A stretch of 64,000 nucleotides of DNA, from assembly GCA_018389105.1 (NCBI GenBank), contig JACATO010001127.1, positions 496,001-560,000 of the forward strand, in the 5' to 3' direction. Positions 60,401 to 64,000 of this stretch are shown here, one piece after another. The notes under the pieces were generated by a model. That model was not told where the DNA came from. It saw only the letters and a program-made list of their open reading frames with translations, and did no database searches. The position numbers and the translations under genes are program-made. Positions within the stretch are counted from its first letter, which is position 1, and each line of letters starts with the position of its first letter. The stretch comes from Nautilus pompilius. Taxonomy: Eukaryota; Mollusca; Cephalopoda; Nautilida; Nautilidae.

Positions 60401-62092
60401 GATCTGTCTCCTTCATCCACAGATAGCCATTGACCACAAGGAAAGTAATACTTCCACTTGGGAGTTTTCATATCTGTTATGACAACCTGGAGACATGGAG
60501 TGCAAACTTCCAGTCATATAATAATTTTAAAAATGTACTAATCACTTTGTGACAATCACTGTAGATAATGTAAAAAAAAAAACAACAAAAAATAACATAT
60601 ACCTAAAGCTTTTAAAACTCATCTGAAAAGAAAAAGTTTCTTAGAAAAATTTTAACTGTGTGTAAGAAAATCTACCTCATAAACATTATAGTTGTAAAAG
60701 GATTAAAACTGCGCATACATCACTGTAGTGTGTTTATATTCAAGGAAAAGCTATACCACATAAGTATAATGTTTTCAAGACAAAAAAAGATTTCAAAGTT
60801 TGTAGACAAAAATTTATATTAAATAAACTTCTTTTTCAAATTTTCAAATTATTTTTGGTCAAGCCAAACAAATTGTATTGTACAACAGCCAGGGTAAGAC
60901 TTTTAGGGAACAGAGCCAGACAGTGCTGTTGGAGGAAGCAGGTGGTCAGGTGAGAAATAGTTACAATCTGCCAATGGTTACATTAGTGCTATATTCAACA
61001 TCAAAAAATTCCTCTATATACAGAGAAACTAAACATGCATTTCCAAAATGAAAGGATATGCAGGTTCTTTTTGTAGCTTAAAGCAATGTGCTTTCTAAAT
61101 GTACTAGTGGTTCTATTTGTTGTTAGTCTGTATAATTTATGCTGAGCTTCTACAACCTGATTGGTTGTAAATGTGTTTAGATTTTTTTGTTTTTTATTTA
61201 AATTTCTTCTTCCACCAATAAATTCTGGCAATGTCTCTTTTGCCTGTGTTCCGATACTTCTGCAATTAGTGAAAAACCACTTAAGAGAAACATTAAATTA
61301 GCCTTTTCTTTTTTTCTTAACTTGAATTCTAGTTATCGTGATTATTTTGCCTACTTATACGGCACCATGGCCTATAAGAGAGGCCCAAGGGGAGATAAAT
61401 GCTCTTCACCATAAAGTAATTCCTATGCAGCTATCAACATATCTTTAAGTCTCTGACCATAGTTTTGTTTCATTTGATTTCATTTGAAGTAATCAGCAAA
61501 TATTCTCATAGACATAATTTCCCCCTTAAGTTCTTGAATAACCCTTAAATATCCTGTTGCTGTCTAAATGACCTTTCTGCACTAGGCAGATTTACCCTAC
61601 CATAAAAACAATCCCAGACTGATCACTAACACATGGCACCCAGACCAAGGTTCTGTTAAAAAGCACATTGGCCTAGGGAAGCCATCTGTTGACAATCATC
61701 CTGTCCCATGTGGTGACCATTAACAACTCAAAGGTACATTTTGGCTAGCTCTAATAATCCTTAAAATTTGCATTATGTCTGTGCTGAAGAGACTAAACAG
61801 TCAAGCTACAACCCAAATAAATAGTGATGAAGTAAGCATTGCCTCACTCTTTCCAGAAACCATCCTGGCGCCATGCCTGTGTTATCATGCTCGATGCGAA
61901 GCTTTGTCATTGATCCCACGCAGTTTGCTTTCACGTAGAACACGCTACTGCTGTCATTTTCAAAGCAGCTCTGCGAGTTGTTCTTAAGCTGTAACTTTTT
62001 AGTCACTCCACTCTTACCGTACAATGTGATGTACACATTGGCATCAGTACCTGCTCCTTTCACGCTACCTGTCACTGTTACGACTTCGTACT
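1013..62092 (-). CDS. LOXHD1: LOXHD1-type PLAT-repeat protein, internal part of gene (31 exons placed)
   Basis: Thirty-one exons on the minus strand join in phase to about 1,750 residues carrying twelve full PLAT domains and the start of a thirteenth. Each PLAT shows the same run of motifs: Y-x-V-x-V-x-T-G, then GAGTDANV or a variant, a Gly-rich GDTGER-like turn, FERx[11 protein letters not shown], GWFLxK, then FxCxRWLAxDEDDG and an REL-like end. Tandem PLAT arrays of this kind, without a catalytic lipoxygenase or lipase part, are typical of LOXHD1 (15 PLAT domains in human), an intracellular stereocilia protein needed for hair-cell hearing in mammals. Seen directly: motifs, splice sites and phases. 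Inferred: orthology and a sensory or ciliary role. The first exon starts in phase 1 and the last ends before domain M is complete, so both gene ends lie outside the window. The longest intron, 29,478-54,735, hosts a nested antisense gene and transposons. Confidence 0.93.
1625..1814 (-). CDS. LOXHD1: LOXHD1 exon 30: PLAT L, second half
   Basis: Acceptor TGTAACAG, donor GTGAGT; phase 0 to 1 (190 bases). Encodes [37 protein letters not shown] and [20 protein letters not shown] replaces GWFLEK. Confidence 0.88.
1930..2012. repeat. Compound microsatellite: (GA)n then (ACTG)n
   Basis: GAAA and GA units run from about 1,930 to 1,980, followed by a (GACT)n tract to 2,012, in the intron between exons 29 and 30. 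The remainder of that intron (1,815-3,105) is AT-rich without recognisable features. Confidence 0.95.
3106..3311 (-). CDS. LOXHD1: LOXHD1 exon 29: PLAT L, first half
   Basis: Acceptor GCTTTCAG, donor GTCAGC; phase 1 to 0 (206 bases). Encodes [54 protein letters not shown] and VKKVE. GTDSNVW replaces GTDANVF, the GDTG turn is lost (NHLHIG), and FER is FEP. Divergent, but order and spacing of the motifs hold. Confidence 0.88.
4436..4607 (-). CDS. LOXHD1: LOXHD1 exon 28: Ser/Thr-rich linker, no PLAT
   Basis: Acceptor CCTGGTAG, donor GTGAGT; phase 0 to 1 (172 bases, 57 codons). Encodes a polar, low-complexity stretch starting [20 protein letters not shown], with [19 protein letters not shown] and an acidic end SLEELPEGP. 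No PLAT motif. RRTS and RAAS resemble basophilic kinase sites. The exon is supported by two good splice sites, by GC content well above the flanks, and by exact phase repair between exons 27 and 29. It separates PLAT K from PLAT L. Confidence 0.8.
5213..6080 (-). mobile_element. Tc1/mariner-like element remnant, copy 1
   Basis: In the intron between exons 27 and 28. The minus strand has pieces of a Tc1-type transposase C-terminus, such as [19 protein letters not shown] (the usual AVI-x-x-KGG end) and a decayed PSQSSDPE, equivalent to the family's PxQSPDLNPIE. Blocks shared with 57,866-59,000 run in the same order, beginning with an identical 20-base stretch (5,213 and 57,866). No intact frame; ends approximate. 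Confidence 0.7.
6081..7002. other. LOXHD1 intron, AT-rich, nothing recognised
   Basis: Part of the intron between exons 27 and 28, beyond the Tc1-like copy. I see no exon, RNA gene or repeat family in it. Confidence 0.5.
7003..7212 (-). CDS. LOXHD1: LOXHD1 exon 27: PLAT K, middle and last thirds
   Basis: Acceptor CTTTTCCAG, donor GTTTGC (weak); phase 0 to 0 (210 bases, 70 codons). Encodes [50 protein letters not shown] and IERTLYIE. It leaves in phase 0, unlike all other domain ends (phase 1); the linker exon 28 enters in phase 0 and leaves in phase 1, which resolves this. Confidence 0.88.
7661..7815 (-). CDS. LOXHD1: LOXHD1 exon 26: PLAT K, first third
   Basis: Acceptor TTGTTTGCAG, donor GTGTGT; phase 1 to 0 (155 bases). 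Consensus-like: [39 protein letters not shown], ending at the standard site. It and domains E and H are the best-conserved N-terminal thirds in the window. Confidence 0.92.
8518..8683 (-). CDS. LOXHD1: LOXHD1 exon 25: PLAT J, last third
   Basis: Acceptor CTGTTTAG, donor GTGAGT (strong); phase 0 to 1 (166 bases). Encodes [36 protein letters not shown] and a longer polar tail before the next domain ([14 protein letters not shown] and ISEQLS). Confidence 0.9.
8684..12150. other. LOXHD1 intron (exons 24 to 25) with a GC-rich patch
   Basis: AT-rich intron except for about 10,020-10,340, which is richer in GC and CpG (TGCGTCGTGCAG, GAGGCGCCGAAG, GGTCTCGACGTG). Overlapping open frames occur on both strands there, but none has a recognisable product, and exons 24 and 25 already join in phase. 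Possible origins: an old repeat, a processed fragment or a regulatory CpG patch. Confidence 0.45.
12151..12267 (-). CDS. LOXHD1: LOXHD1 exon 24: PLAT J, middle third
   Basis: Acceptor TATTGCAG, donor GTCAGT; phase 0 to 0 (117 bases). Encodes [20 protein letters not shown] and [19 protein letters not shown]. An open frame continues to GTGAGT near 12,080, but using that donor leaves phase 2 and meets a stop in exon 25; the GTCAGT donor joins cleanly. Confidence 0.87.
13896..14074 (-). CDS. LOXHD1: LOXHD1 exon 23: PLAT J, first third (divergent)
   Basis: Acceptor AATTTTCAG, donor GTAAAG; phase 1 to 0 (179 bases). Encodes [20 protein letters not shown] and [11 protein letters not shown], then a basic stretch ([18 protein letters not shown]) and [11 protein letters not shown]. 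The signature GAGTDANV is replaced by GASTSADV, losing its Asp, and FER becomes RFKRG. The domain is recognisable but the loop chemistry has changed. Confidence 0.88.
14627..14811 (-). CDS. LOXHD1: LOXHD1 exon 22: PLAT I, end
   Basis: Acceptor TTTTGTAG, donor GTAAGG; phase 2 to 1 (185 bases). Encodes [36 protein letters not shown] and [24 protein letters not shown] matches domain H, again linking these copies. Confidence 0.9.
15202..15310 (-). CDS. LOXHD1: LOXHD1 exon 21: PLAT I, middle
   Basis: Acceptor GTTAACAG, donor GTAATT; phase 1 to 2 (109 bases). Encodes [33 protein letters not shown] and KKIR, ending two bases into the Arg before IGHDN. It completes what exon 20 began. Confidence 0.88.
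15676..15780 (-). CDS. LOXHD1: LOXHD1 exon 20: PLAT I, first part
   Basis: Acceptor TTTTTTAG, donor GTATTT; phase 1 to 1 (105 bases). Encodes [20 protein letters not shown] then [14 protein letters not shown] and stops at the GDTG turn. This cut, inside the turn, is not seen in other domains here. Confidence 0.9.
17535..17686 (-). CDS. LOXHD1: LOXHD1 exon 19: PLAT H, last third
   Basis: Acceptor is a long poly-T tract ending CAG; phase 2 to 1 (152 bases). Encodes [24 protein letters not shown] and a basic tail [11 protein letters not shown]. Donor GTTCAT is weak but is placed where phase 1 is restored for exon 20. The first codons are a run of T, so the exact acceptor matters; the one used keeps F-P-C-x-C-W-L in frame. 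Confidence 0.85.
18434..18567 (-). CDS. LOXHD1: LOXHD1 exon 18: PLAT H, middle third
   Basis: Acceptor TTTGTAG, donor GTAAAA; phase 0 to 2 (134 bases). Encodes [34 protein letters not shown] and INGRMEK. IRHDN replaces IGHDN, shared with domain K, which suggests H and K are close paralogues. Confidence 0.9.
19326..19477 (-). CDS. LOXHD1: LOXHD1 exon 17: PLAT H, first third
   Basis: Acceptor TTCATTCCAG, donor GTAAAA; phase 1 to 0 (152 bases). Consensus-like: [41 protein letters not shown], ending at the standard FERxQ site. Confidence 0.92.
19789..20080 (-). CDS. LOXHD1: LOXHD1 exon 16: PLAT G, last third with long basic insert
   Basis: Acceptor TTGTTTCAG, donor GTAGAG; phase 0 to 1 (292 bases), about twice the length of sister exons. 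Between GWFLEK and the final strand it carries about 60 extra residues: first Lys/Arg-rich ([14 protein letters not shown]), then mixed Gln/Asp ([19 protein letters not shown]). The PLAT end then resumes as [14 protein letters not shown] and IVREL. Known LOXHD1 proteins vary in such loops; a charged surface loop or coiled-coil segment is likely. Inference only. Confidence 0.9.
20595..20681 (-). CDS. LOXHD1: LOXHD1 exon 15: PLAT G, middle third
   Basis: Acceptor TGTTGTAG, donor GTAAAA; phase 0 to 0 (87 bases, 29 codons). Encodes [20 protein letters not shown] then [14 protein letters not shown] replaces HDN-S-G, adding a cysteine at the conserved loop. Confidence 0.9.
21322..21482 (-). CDS. 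LOXHD1: LOXHD1 exon 14: PLAT G, first third
   Basis: Acceptor GCTTTCAG, donor GTATTA; phase 1 to 0 (161 bases). Encodes [40 protein letters not shown]. It ends four codons later than the FERxQ site. Confidence 0.9.
22456..22648 (-). CDS. LOXHD1: LOXHD1 exon 13: PLAT F, second half
   Basis: Acceptor AAATTTCAG; phase 0 to 1. Encodes [38 protein letters not shown] and TELELEP. The 3' end is the least certain of the set: I use GTTTGT after 22,456 because it restores phase 1; GTTTTC about 16 bases further on would also keep phase. GTAAGG beyond that is a stronger donor but would break phase. Confidence 0.85.
23361..23385. repeat. (GA)n microsatellite beside a splice donor
   Basis: A GA tract of about 23 bases begins about 13 bases inside the intron after exon 12 (donor at 23,398). 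Length changes here could affect the weak GTTTGT donor; that is inference. Confidence 0.9.
23399..23592 (-). CDS. LOXHD1: LOXHD1 exon 12: PLAT F, first half
   Basis: Acceptor CTTGGCAG, donor GTTTGT (weak); phase 1 to 0 (194 bases). Encodes [37 protein letters not shown] and ends at IEADDIGK, so the usual cut after FERxQ is missing and the next cut falls just before the IGHDN strand. A GA microsatellite begins about 13 bases past the donor. Confidence 0.9.
24368..24441 (-). CDS. LOXHD1: LOXHD1 exon 11: PLAT E, end
   Basis: The shortest exon placed (74 bases). Acceptor TTTTTAG, donor GTAAGT (consensus); phase 2 to 1. Begins by completing Arg of R-W-L, then [15 protein letters not shown] and a short tail. 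It could be missed by gene finders; motif continuity with exon 10 ([14 protein letters not shown]) is strong. Confidence 0.9.
25688..25845 (-). CDS. LOXHD1: LOXHD1 exon 10: PLAT E, middle and start of last third
   Basis: Acceptor AACTATAG, donor GTAAGC; phase 0 to 2 (158 bases). Encodes [34 protein letters not shown] and ends at ECLFFCDR. Gly replaces Asn in HDN. The downstream intron lies inside the C-R-W-L motif, a position shared with domain H and different from the GWFLxK site of the others. Confidence 0.9.
26105..26259 (-). CDS. LOXHD1: LOXHD1 exon 9: PLAT E, first third
   Basis: Acceptor TTATTTTCAG, donor GTGAAT; phase 1 to 0 (155 bases). A near-consensus N-terminal third: [31 protein letters not shown] and KFERGQ, ending exactly at the common phase-0 site after FERGQ. 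Confidence 0.92.
26534..26669 (-). CDS. LOXHD1: LOXHD1 exon 8: PLAT D, last third
   Basis: Acceptor CCTACAG, donor GTAACT; phase 0 to 1 (136 bases). Encodes [20 protein letters not shown] then [13 protein letters not shown], with His in place of the Gly that normally ends DEDDG. Joins exon 7 as WHLDR-VEMEN. Confidence 0.9.
26975..27060 (-). repeat. tRNA-like fragment (SINE relic or tRNA pseudogene)
   Basis: On the minus strand a perfect B-box, GGTTCAAATCC, sits at 26,984-26,994, with a possible arm of GGGAGATCTCCC upstream. An A-box-like stretch near 27,040 is poor and no acceptor stem forms, so this is not a working tRNA gene. Confidence 0.4.
27677..27924 (-). CDS. LOXHD1: LOXHD1 exon 7: PLAT D, first two thirds
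   Basis: Acceptor TTTCATTCAG, donor GTAAAT; phase 1 to 0 (248 bases). Encodes [32 protein letters not shown], then [22 protein letters not shown] replaces FERG, IWHDN replaces IGHDN, and GWHL replaces GWFL. First and middle thirds are fused, as in domain A. Confidence 0.9.
28536..28925 (-). CDS. LOXHD1: LOXHD1 exon 6: whole PLAT C in one exon
   Basis: Acceptor CCCTACAG, donor GTACGT; phase 1 to 1 (390 bases, 130 codons). All three thirds of the domain are in one exon: [63 protein letters not shown]. Asn-Ala-Arg replaces the usual Asp-Ala-Asn, and GEGDG replaces DEDDG. The two internal introns that cut most sister domains are absent, which points to intron loss or to an uninterrupted ancestral module. 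Confidence 0.92.
29345..29477 (-). CDS. LOXHD1: LOXHD1 exon 5: PLAT B, last third
   Basis: Acceptor TTCTAG, donor GTCAGT; phase 0 to 1 (133 bases). Encodes [20 protein letters not shown] then [13 protein letters not shown] and [11 protein letters not shown]. Joined to exon 4 it reads GWFLNK-VIVDD, as expected for a complete PLAT. Alternative: other exons could sit in the 25 kb intron, but I found no other PLAT half there and none is needed. Confidence 0.86.
31563..31649 (+). pseudogene. hAT transposase, first 28 codons in their own frame
   Basis: ATG at 31,563 opens [20 protein letters not shown] and stops at 31,647 just after KQNTNTW. Transposases of this group usually begin with such a basic, FPF-containing lead before the BED-type zinc finger, so this is probably the true N-terminus, separated by a frame change from the finger at 31,643. 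An intron is not evident. Confidence 0.65.
31643..32206 (+). pseudogene. hAT transposase, N-terminal zinc-finger part
   Basis: An open frame of 187 codons. [17 protein letters not shown] then HLETQKHKR gives the C-x2-C ... H-x4-H pattern of a BED-like finger. The middle part ([20 protein letters not shown]) corresponds to the first catalytic Asp region of hAT transposases. The frame ends within a run of nine A (32,190-32,198); the protein resumes in another frame at once, so a length change in the A run is the likely cause. Confidence 0.85.
32215..33399 (+). pseudogene. hAT transposase, catalytic and dimerisation part
   Basis: 394 open codons directly after the A run. Motifs: [12 protein letters not shown] (second Asp region), [12 protein letters not shown] (the C-x2-H insertion motif of hATs), a helical insertion domain with SKTRWL, and the C-terminal hAT dimerisation signature [20 protein letters not shown] with [10 protein letters not shown]. 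The finger-plus-hAT layout resembles animal KIAA1586/ZBED-like transposases. No further break is seen in this part, so decay is slight. Confidence 0.9.
33600..34500. other. Intronic spacer between the hAT element and nested gene
   Basis: AT-rich sequence with a (GA)n tract at 34,111-34,144. No exon or known repeat seen. Confidence 0.5.
34505..34624 (+). repeat. (CTG)6, (TG)n and (CCTG)n tracts upstream of nested gene ATG
   Basis: Three short tandem repeats lie in series within 210 bases of the start codon at 34,714: CTG units from 34,505, TG/CTG from about 34,563, CCTG from about 34,608. They probably fall in the 5' UTR or promoter; no TATA box can be assigned with confidence. Confidence 0.85.
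34714..36624 (+). CDS. Secreted coiled-coil glycoprotein, exon 1 (nested antisense gene; one frame change)
   Basis: I start at the ATG at 34,714 because it opens a clear signal peptide ([20 protein letters not shown]); the frame is open upstream but only through TG repeats. After the signal come [18 protein letters not shown], two cysteines around a V-V-P core as at the N-terminus of EMILIN, multimerin and angiopoietin-type proteins, then about 400 residues of heptad-like coiled coil. About fourteen N-x-S/T sites (NVT, NIT, NQT, NWS, NLT, NISH and others) support secretion. Frame one stops at 36,241; a second frame, open from 36,165, carries on the coiled coil and a compact C-terminal domain ([53 protein letters not shown]) to a GTAAGA donor. 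One inserted or lost base near 36,165-36,240 explains this; the cause may be a sequence error or gene decay. It is neither a fibrinogen nor, as far as I can see, a C1q domain; I do not recognise it. Lies antisense in the LOXHD1 giant intron. Confidence 0.82.
36625..42961 (+). other. Intron of the nested gene
   Basis: About 6.3 kb, AT-rich, with a run of 18 A near 36,842, C runs near 38,742 and 39,657, a G-rich tract at 41,840-41,866 and a (TAA)n tract at 42,319-42,348. A few short open stretches on the minus strand (for example near 38,110-38,240 and 41,490-41,640) look protein-like but have no supported gene structure. Confidence 0.5.
42319..42348. repeat. (TAA)n microsatellite
   Basis: Ten TAA units in the intron of the nested gene, bordered by short GA runs at about 42,305 and 42,404. 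Confidence 0.95.
42962..43062 (+). CDS. Probable last exon of the nested secreted protein
   Basis: The donor at 36,625 (AGTG/GTAAGA) leaves phase 1. At 42,962, after an excellent pyrimidine tract (CCATTTTTCTCTTTCAATCAG), a phase-1 exon reads [19 protein letters not shown], then [12 protein letters not shown] and TGA at 43,060. Its Cys would be the fourth of the C-terminal domain, allowing two disulphides. A candidate AATAAA is at 43,899. Caveat: the minus strand is also open at 43,030-43,128 with plausible splice sites, so the call rests on phase, acceptor quality and composition. Confidence 0.55.
43063..48095. other. Giant-intron sequence without recognised genes
   Basis: AT-rich, with (TA)n near 45,539-45,556, (CA)n at 45,875-45,892 and several poly-A and poly-T runs. 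I found no PLAT half-domain, RNA gene or transposase on either strand. Confidence 0.5.
48278..49711 (-). pseudogene. Pogo/Tigger-like transposase, single frame with three stops
   Basis: From ATG at 49,711 to the stop at 48,278 the minus strand is one frame of 477 codons with three in-frame stops (49,454-49,456; 48,749-48,751; 48,641-48,643) and no frame shift. Order: a psq/CENP-B-like helix-turn-helix ([30 protein letters not shown]), a second HTH region ([20 protein letters not shown]), then the DDE core: [21 protein letters not shown] and [19 protein letters not shown] with its W-N-x-P-F-K. The end is acidic ([21 protein letters not shown] trimmed here to its last part). Two of the stops are TGA where CGA would fit, consistent with CpG decay. 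Composition is GC-richer than the intron around it. Confidence 0.88.
49777..50639. repeat. Inverted-repeat pair around a small AT-rich core
   Basis: The left arm (49,777-49,838) and right arm (50,567-50,639) are imperfect inverted copies of about 62-73 bases; the core GAAGTCGAGATCGAGATTT matches exactly over 19 bases. A MITE-like or composite insertion is possible. The left arm lies just outside the transposase ATG, so it may instead be an element end shared with the pogo-like unit. Confidence 0.6.
50409..50499 (+). repeat. tRNA-derived sequence (SINE head or tRNA pseudogene)
   Basis: An A-box-like GGCCGAGTGG (50,427-50,436) and a B-box GGTTCAAATCC (50,479-50,489) have the spacing of a class II tRNA. 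Seven-base ends AACTGTG and CACAGTT can pair. The T stem has mismatches and there are extra bases before the D arm, so this is not a functional tRNA. The tail to about 50,640 may be the SINE body. Confidence 0.55.
50700..53090. other. Giant-intron sequence, no supported exon
   Basis: AT-rich. Two minus-strand frames here look superficially PLAT-like (51,291-51,551 and 52,382-52,600), but neither has the motif set or usable splice sites. Confidence 0.5.
53091..53192 (+). other. Candidate terminal exon of unknown gene
   Basis: After a pyrimidine-rich acceptor (TATTTATTCTACCAG) an open stretch of 33 codons reads [33 protein letters not shown] and TAA. Balanced, protein-like composition in an otherwise AT-rich intron. 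No partner exon was found, and the chance of such an open stretch is not small. Confidence 0.25.
53860..54130 (-). repeat. tRNA-derived SINE-like repeat
   Basis: On the minus strand, starting near 54,125: GGGCCAGCGGTTAGACTGC resembles an A-box head of invertebrate tRNA SINEs, followed about 30 bases on by GAGTTTGATTGGTCC (54,074-54,088), a degraded B-box. The body that follows is GC-richer than its surroundings and ends near 53,860. No poly-A tail is clear. Confidence 0.5.
54736..54838 (-). CDS. LOXHD1: LOXHD1 exon 4: PLAT B, middle third
   Basis: Acceptor TTTTCCAG, donor GTAGGAG; phase 2 to 0 (103 bases). Encodes [20 protein letters not shown] then [14 protein letters not shown]. It ends at the standard phase-0 site after GWFLNK. 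The matching last third is not found nearby: the next PLAT exon that starts in phase 0 lies about 25 kb away at 29,477, so this exon borders the giant intron. Confidence 0.88.
57118..57262 (-). CDS. LOXHD1: LOXHD1 exon 3: PLAT B, first third
   Basis: Acceptor ATTTTTCAG, donor GTAAAT; phase 1 to 2 (145 bases). Encodes [20 protein letters not shown] and a FGEMGDSG turn, ending at NNFERN plus two bases of Thr. The exon end lies two bases into the codon after FERN, not at the phase-0 position used by most sister domains, so this intron has shifted slightly or arose separately. Confidence 0.88.
57451..57481. repeat. Poly-T run of 31 bases
   Basis: An uninterrupted T tract in the intron before exon 3 on the minus strand (thus poly-A in gene direction). 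It may be the tail of a retroposed sequence, but no body is recognised beside it. Confidence 0.95.
57866..59000 (-). mobile_element. Tc1/mariner-like element remnant, copy 2
   Basis: In the intron between exons 2 and 3. Minus-strand fragments of a Tc1-type transposase: an end block near 57,990 ([15 protein letters not shown], decayed AVI-x-x-KGG), NWPHSPDLN near 58,145-58,170, [13 protein letters not shown] near 58,070-58,110, and [20 protein letters not shown] (the usual VWGGIS...GNVN strand) in 58,300-58,420. Better preserved than copy 1 and in the same orientation. Frames are broken by several indels and stops. Confidence 0.75.
59001..60350. other. LOXHD1 intron, nothing recognised
   Basis: AT-rich remainder of the intron between exons 2 and 3. 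No exon motif or repeat family seen. Confidence 0.5.
60351..60486 (-). CDS. LOXHD1: LOXHD1 exon 2: PLAT A, last third
   Basis: Acceptor TCTCCAG, donor GTAAGC; phase 0 to 1 (136 bases). Encodes [20 protein letters not shown] followed by LSVDEGD and a degenerate end that has FRDLLG where REL is usual. The F-P-C and W-L residues of the PLAT C-terminal strand are kept. It joins exon 1 as FLER-VVITD, which closes domain A. Confidence 0.88.
61848..62092 (-). CDS. LOXHD1: LOXHD1 exon 1 (window order): PLAT A, first two thirds
   Basis: Acceptor TTTTAACAG before 62,092 and donor GTGAGG after 61,848; entered in phase 1, left in phase 0 (245 bases). The exon carries [19 protein letters not shown], an unusual [13 protein letters not shown] in place of FERxQxDxF, then LRIEHDNTG and GWFLER. 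IEHDN replaces the usual IGHDN. The N-terminal and middle thirds, often separate exons in this gene, are fused here. No upstream exon is visible between 62,093 and the window end. Confidence 0.88.
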
Positions 62093-64000
62093 CTGTTAAA
62101 ATGATAAAACAATAGCCACAAAAGAGCATTCTCACTTTTCTCTCCGCTTATATCCCCCTGCAGTCTAAAATACGGTAAAGCTACACAGAATGTTAACACT
62201 GTAGAATAAACAACTGGTCAGAACTTGCTTTGAAAATCTTCAATATCATATTGAAATAAAAATTTTAAATAAACAAAAGTTAACCCTTTAATAATATCAA
62301 GGAAGATAAATCTAAAATACTGACAAAAAATGTGCAGTAAAAACTGCTTTTGTTGGTGACATTACATTCAACACAGAAGGATCCATACAAATCAAAAATT
62401 TACCCTCAAGCTGATTCAGCTCAAAACATAAAAATCAATCAAGTTTTTTTCTGAATTACCAAGTCTGGTAGTAGCTGCATTTTGTTGTAACTGTCAGTAA
62501 GCTAAAATTTTCACAGTTCTAATACTAGAAATGTTGCTTGTTCCCAGAGAGAGGAGGACATATCAAGTATAAAGCTTATTATGTGGAAGACAGATTTTTG
62601 TTGTGCAATGCTTTTTCAATGAACTTCATTGTTCTCAATTTATATAATAAAACTGCTGGAAGCTTTGGTGAAGCCTTAACAAAGCTGTACCATATCCACA
62701 CTAGCTGGTATCTCTATCAGTACAGTTGCACACTTTCTCTGTACTAGAAAATCTTCGTATTAAGCAAAAAAAAAAAAGAAGAAAAAAGTGTGTGACCCTT
62801 GGAACTTGGAAGGGGTTAAAAAGATCCAAAAAAAGTTTTCTTCGTAACTGATTCAACTGTAACTGATGGCTTGAACATTTATACAAAAGAACATAAAAGA
62901 TGCTCTTTGTCCAATGCAGGAACGGGGCGGTGATATTCTTTCCAGTGAACAAATAAACTCTCTGTAACAGCCTACACCACAGCCACTGACTGCTCTCTGC
63001 TGGGACCACCCACAAGGATAAACCTGAAGCCCCAGAAATTTCTCAGGCTTCCCCCCACATACCTGCTCACATGGCCATTGAGTGATAGTGGCTGATTTCA
63101 ATCATTAATTACCCAGAGAGAGAGGTCAGATTTCTTTACAGAAACTCAGATTGCTTCATTAAGGCTATTTGTAGTAGGACAGAACAACAATAATAATTAT
63201 CTTTATTTTAAAAGTTTTGAAATAATAATAAACAACAATATTGTAAGTTATTTAAAGTAATTATGATAAAATTTTTGGATGTAGTGGCCCCAGATTAAGT
63301 ATGGAAGTCGAATACCCAAAACCAACAAATTTAAACAACAATTAAGGTTACAGAAATTTAGGTAAAAAACAAAGTAGCAAATCAATATCACCAACTACGT
63401 AGGCATATAAAAATCATAAAAGAAATTGTTTTTAAAAATTACAACCATTTGTTTAGTAATTTTATGTAGAAAAATGATGATTTAACTGCAGTATAAAATC
63501 AGGAAAACAATATACTAGTTGTTTTAAAAGGAATTCGCATTGCAACAAGTTACTAGAAAATATAAAATTGTGAATGTACAGCACTAGTAAACTATAGAAA
63601 GAGGTGAGATGCATGGCTACAATAATGATAATGTCCTGCTTTTATTTTAAACGCATTTATATCAAATCTCACTACAGCAACACTTTATTATTACTTAATT
63701 CTAAATCAGGGGGGTGGTTAGAAAGTGTGCCTAGTTGCAAAAGGTAGCATGCATTCCCCAGTCTGATTGCTCCCAAACAAGGACAGCCAGGAAGACATAG
63801 GGACATATAGCAGGTGTTTCAAGTAATCAGCTCATTTTGGGGTCCATACATCTGTTAAATTTTCTTGAGGGGGCAACAGTACTGTGAACCACCACCAAAA
63901 GCAGCAGCCATAAGACTAGTCACAGAAGTGCACAACTTAACTGATAGCTACACCCAGACTGGAGCCCAGTTACCATGCTCCATATCATAGCCTTATGTAG
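62093..64000. other. LOXHD1 intron upstream of exon 1, nothing recognised
   Basis: Exon 1 enters in phase 1, so at least one more coding exon lies beyond 64,000. I found no F-x-C-x-R-W-L block here. Overlapping minus frames at 62,701-63,101 have no PLAT features. Confidence 0.5.

Noticed and set aside
62701-63101. Overlapping minus frames with Cys-rich content
   Set aside because: No motif, no splice support, and frames conflict with each other.

Overview
The window looks like animal nuclear DNA: AT-rich, intron-rich, with GT-AG introns, tRNA-derived SINE-like sequences and cut-and-paste DNA transposons. I see no bacterial signals. Protein content (a LOXHD1-type PLAT-repeat gene and a secreted, heavily glycosylated coiled-coil protein) suits an invertebrate. 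A lophotrochozoan, perhaps a mollusc, is my guess; nothing in the sequence proves it.

Main gene. Almost the whole window is the middle of one minus-strand gene, a lipoxygenase-homology-domain protein of the LOXHD1 family. I could place 31 coding exons from 62,092 down to 1,013. They give about 1,750 residues: twelve complete PLAT domains (called A to L here, in protein order) plus the first part of a thirteenth (M). Every join keeps codon phase except inside the last exon, which has a one-base shift. Both ends of the gene lie outside the window. Each PLAT domain begins at a phase-1 intron, so the domains are interchangeable 1-1 modules. Most are cut again at two fixed places: after the FERxQ motif and after the GWFLxK motif. 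Two stretches are not PLAT: a basic, lysine-rich insert in domain G (about 19,900-20,080) and a Ser/Thr-rich linker exon (4,436-4,607).

Giant intron. The intron between 54,735 and 29,478 (about 25 kb) splits PLAT domain B and holds most non-LOXHD1 content. Going up the + strand it has: a complete hAT transposon with target-site duplication (30,602-33,591); a plus-strand nested gene for a secreted coiled-coil protein (34,714-43,062, two exons, with a frame change in exon 1); a decayed pogo/Tigger-like transposase (48,278-49,711); an inverted-repeat and tRNA-like patch (49,777-50,640); and a tRNA-derived SINE-like patch (about 53,860-54,130).

Other repeats. Two diverged copies of one Tc1/mariner-like element lie in the same orientation near the two ends of the window (about 5,213-6,080 and 57,866-59,000), in two other LOXHD1 introns. 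Microsatellites (GA, CA, TA, TAA, ACTG, poly-T) are scattered through the introns.

How the parts relate. LOXHD1 proteins are known in vertebrates as stereocilia proteins of hair cells, with PLAT domains thought to bind membranes or proteins; the role here is inferred only from family. The nested gene is antisense to LOXHD1 and has no evident functional link to it.
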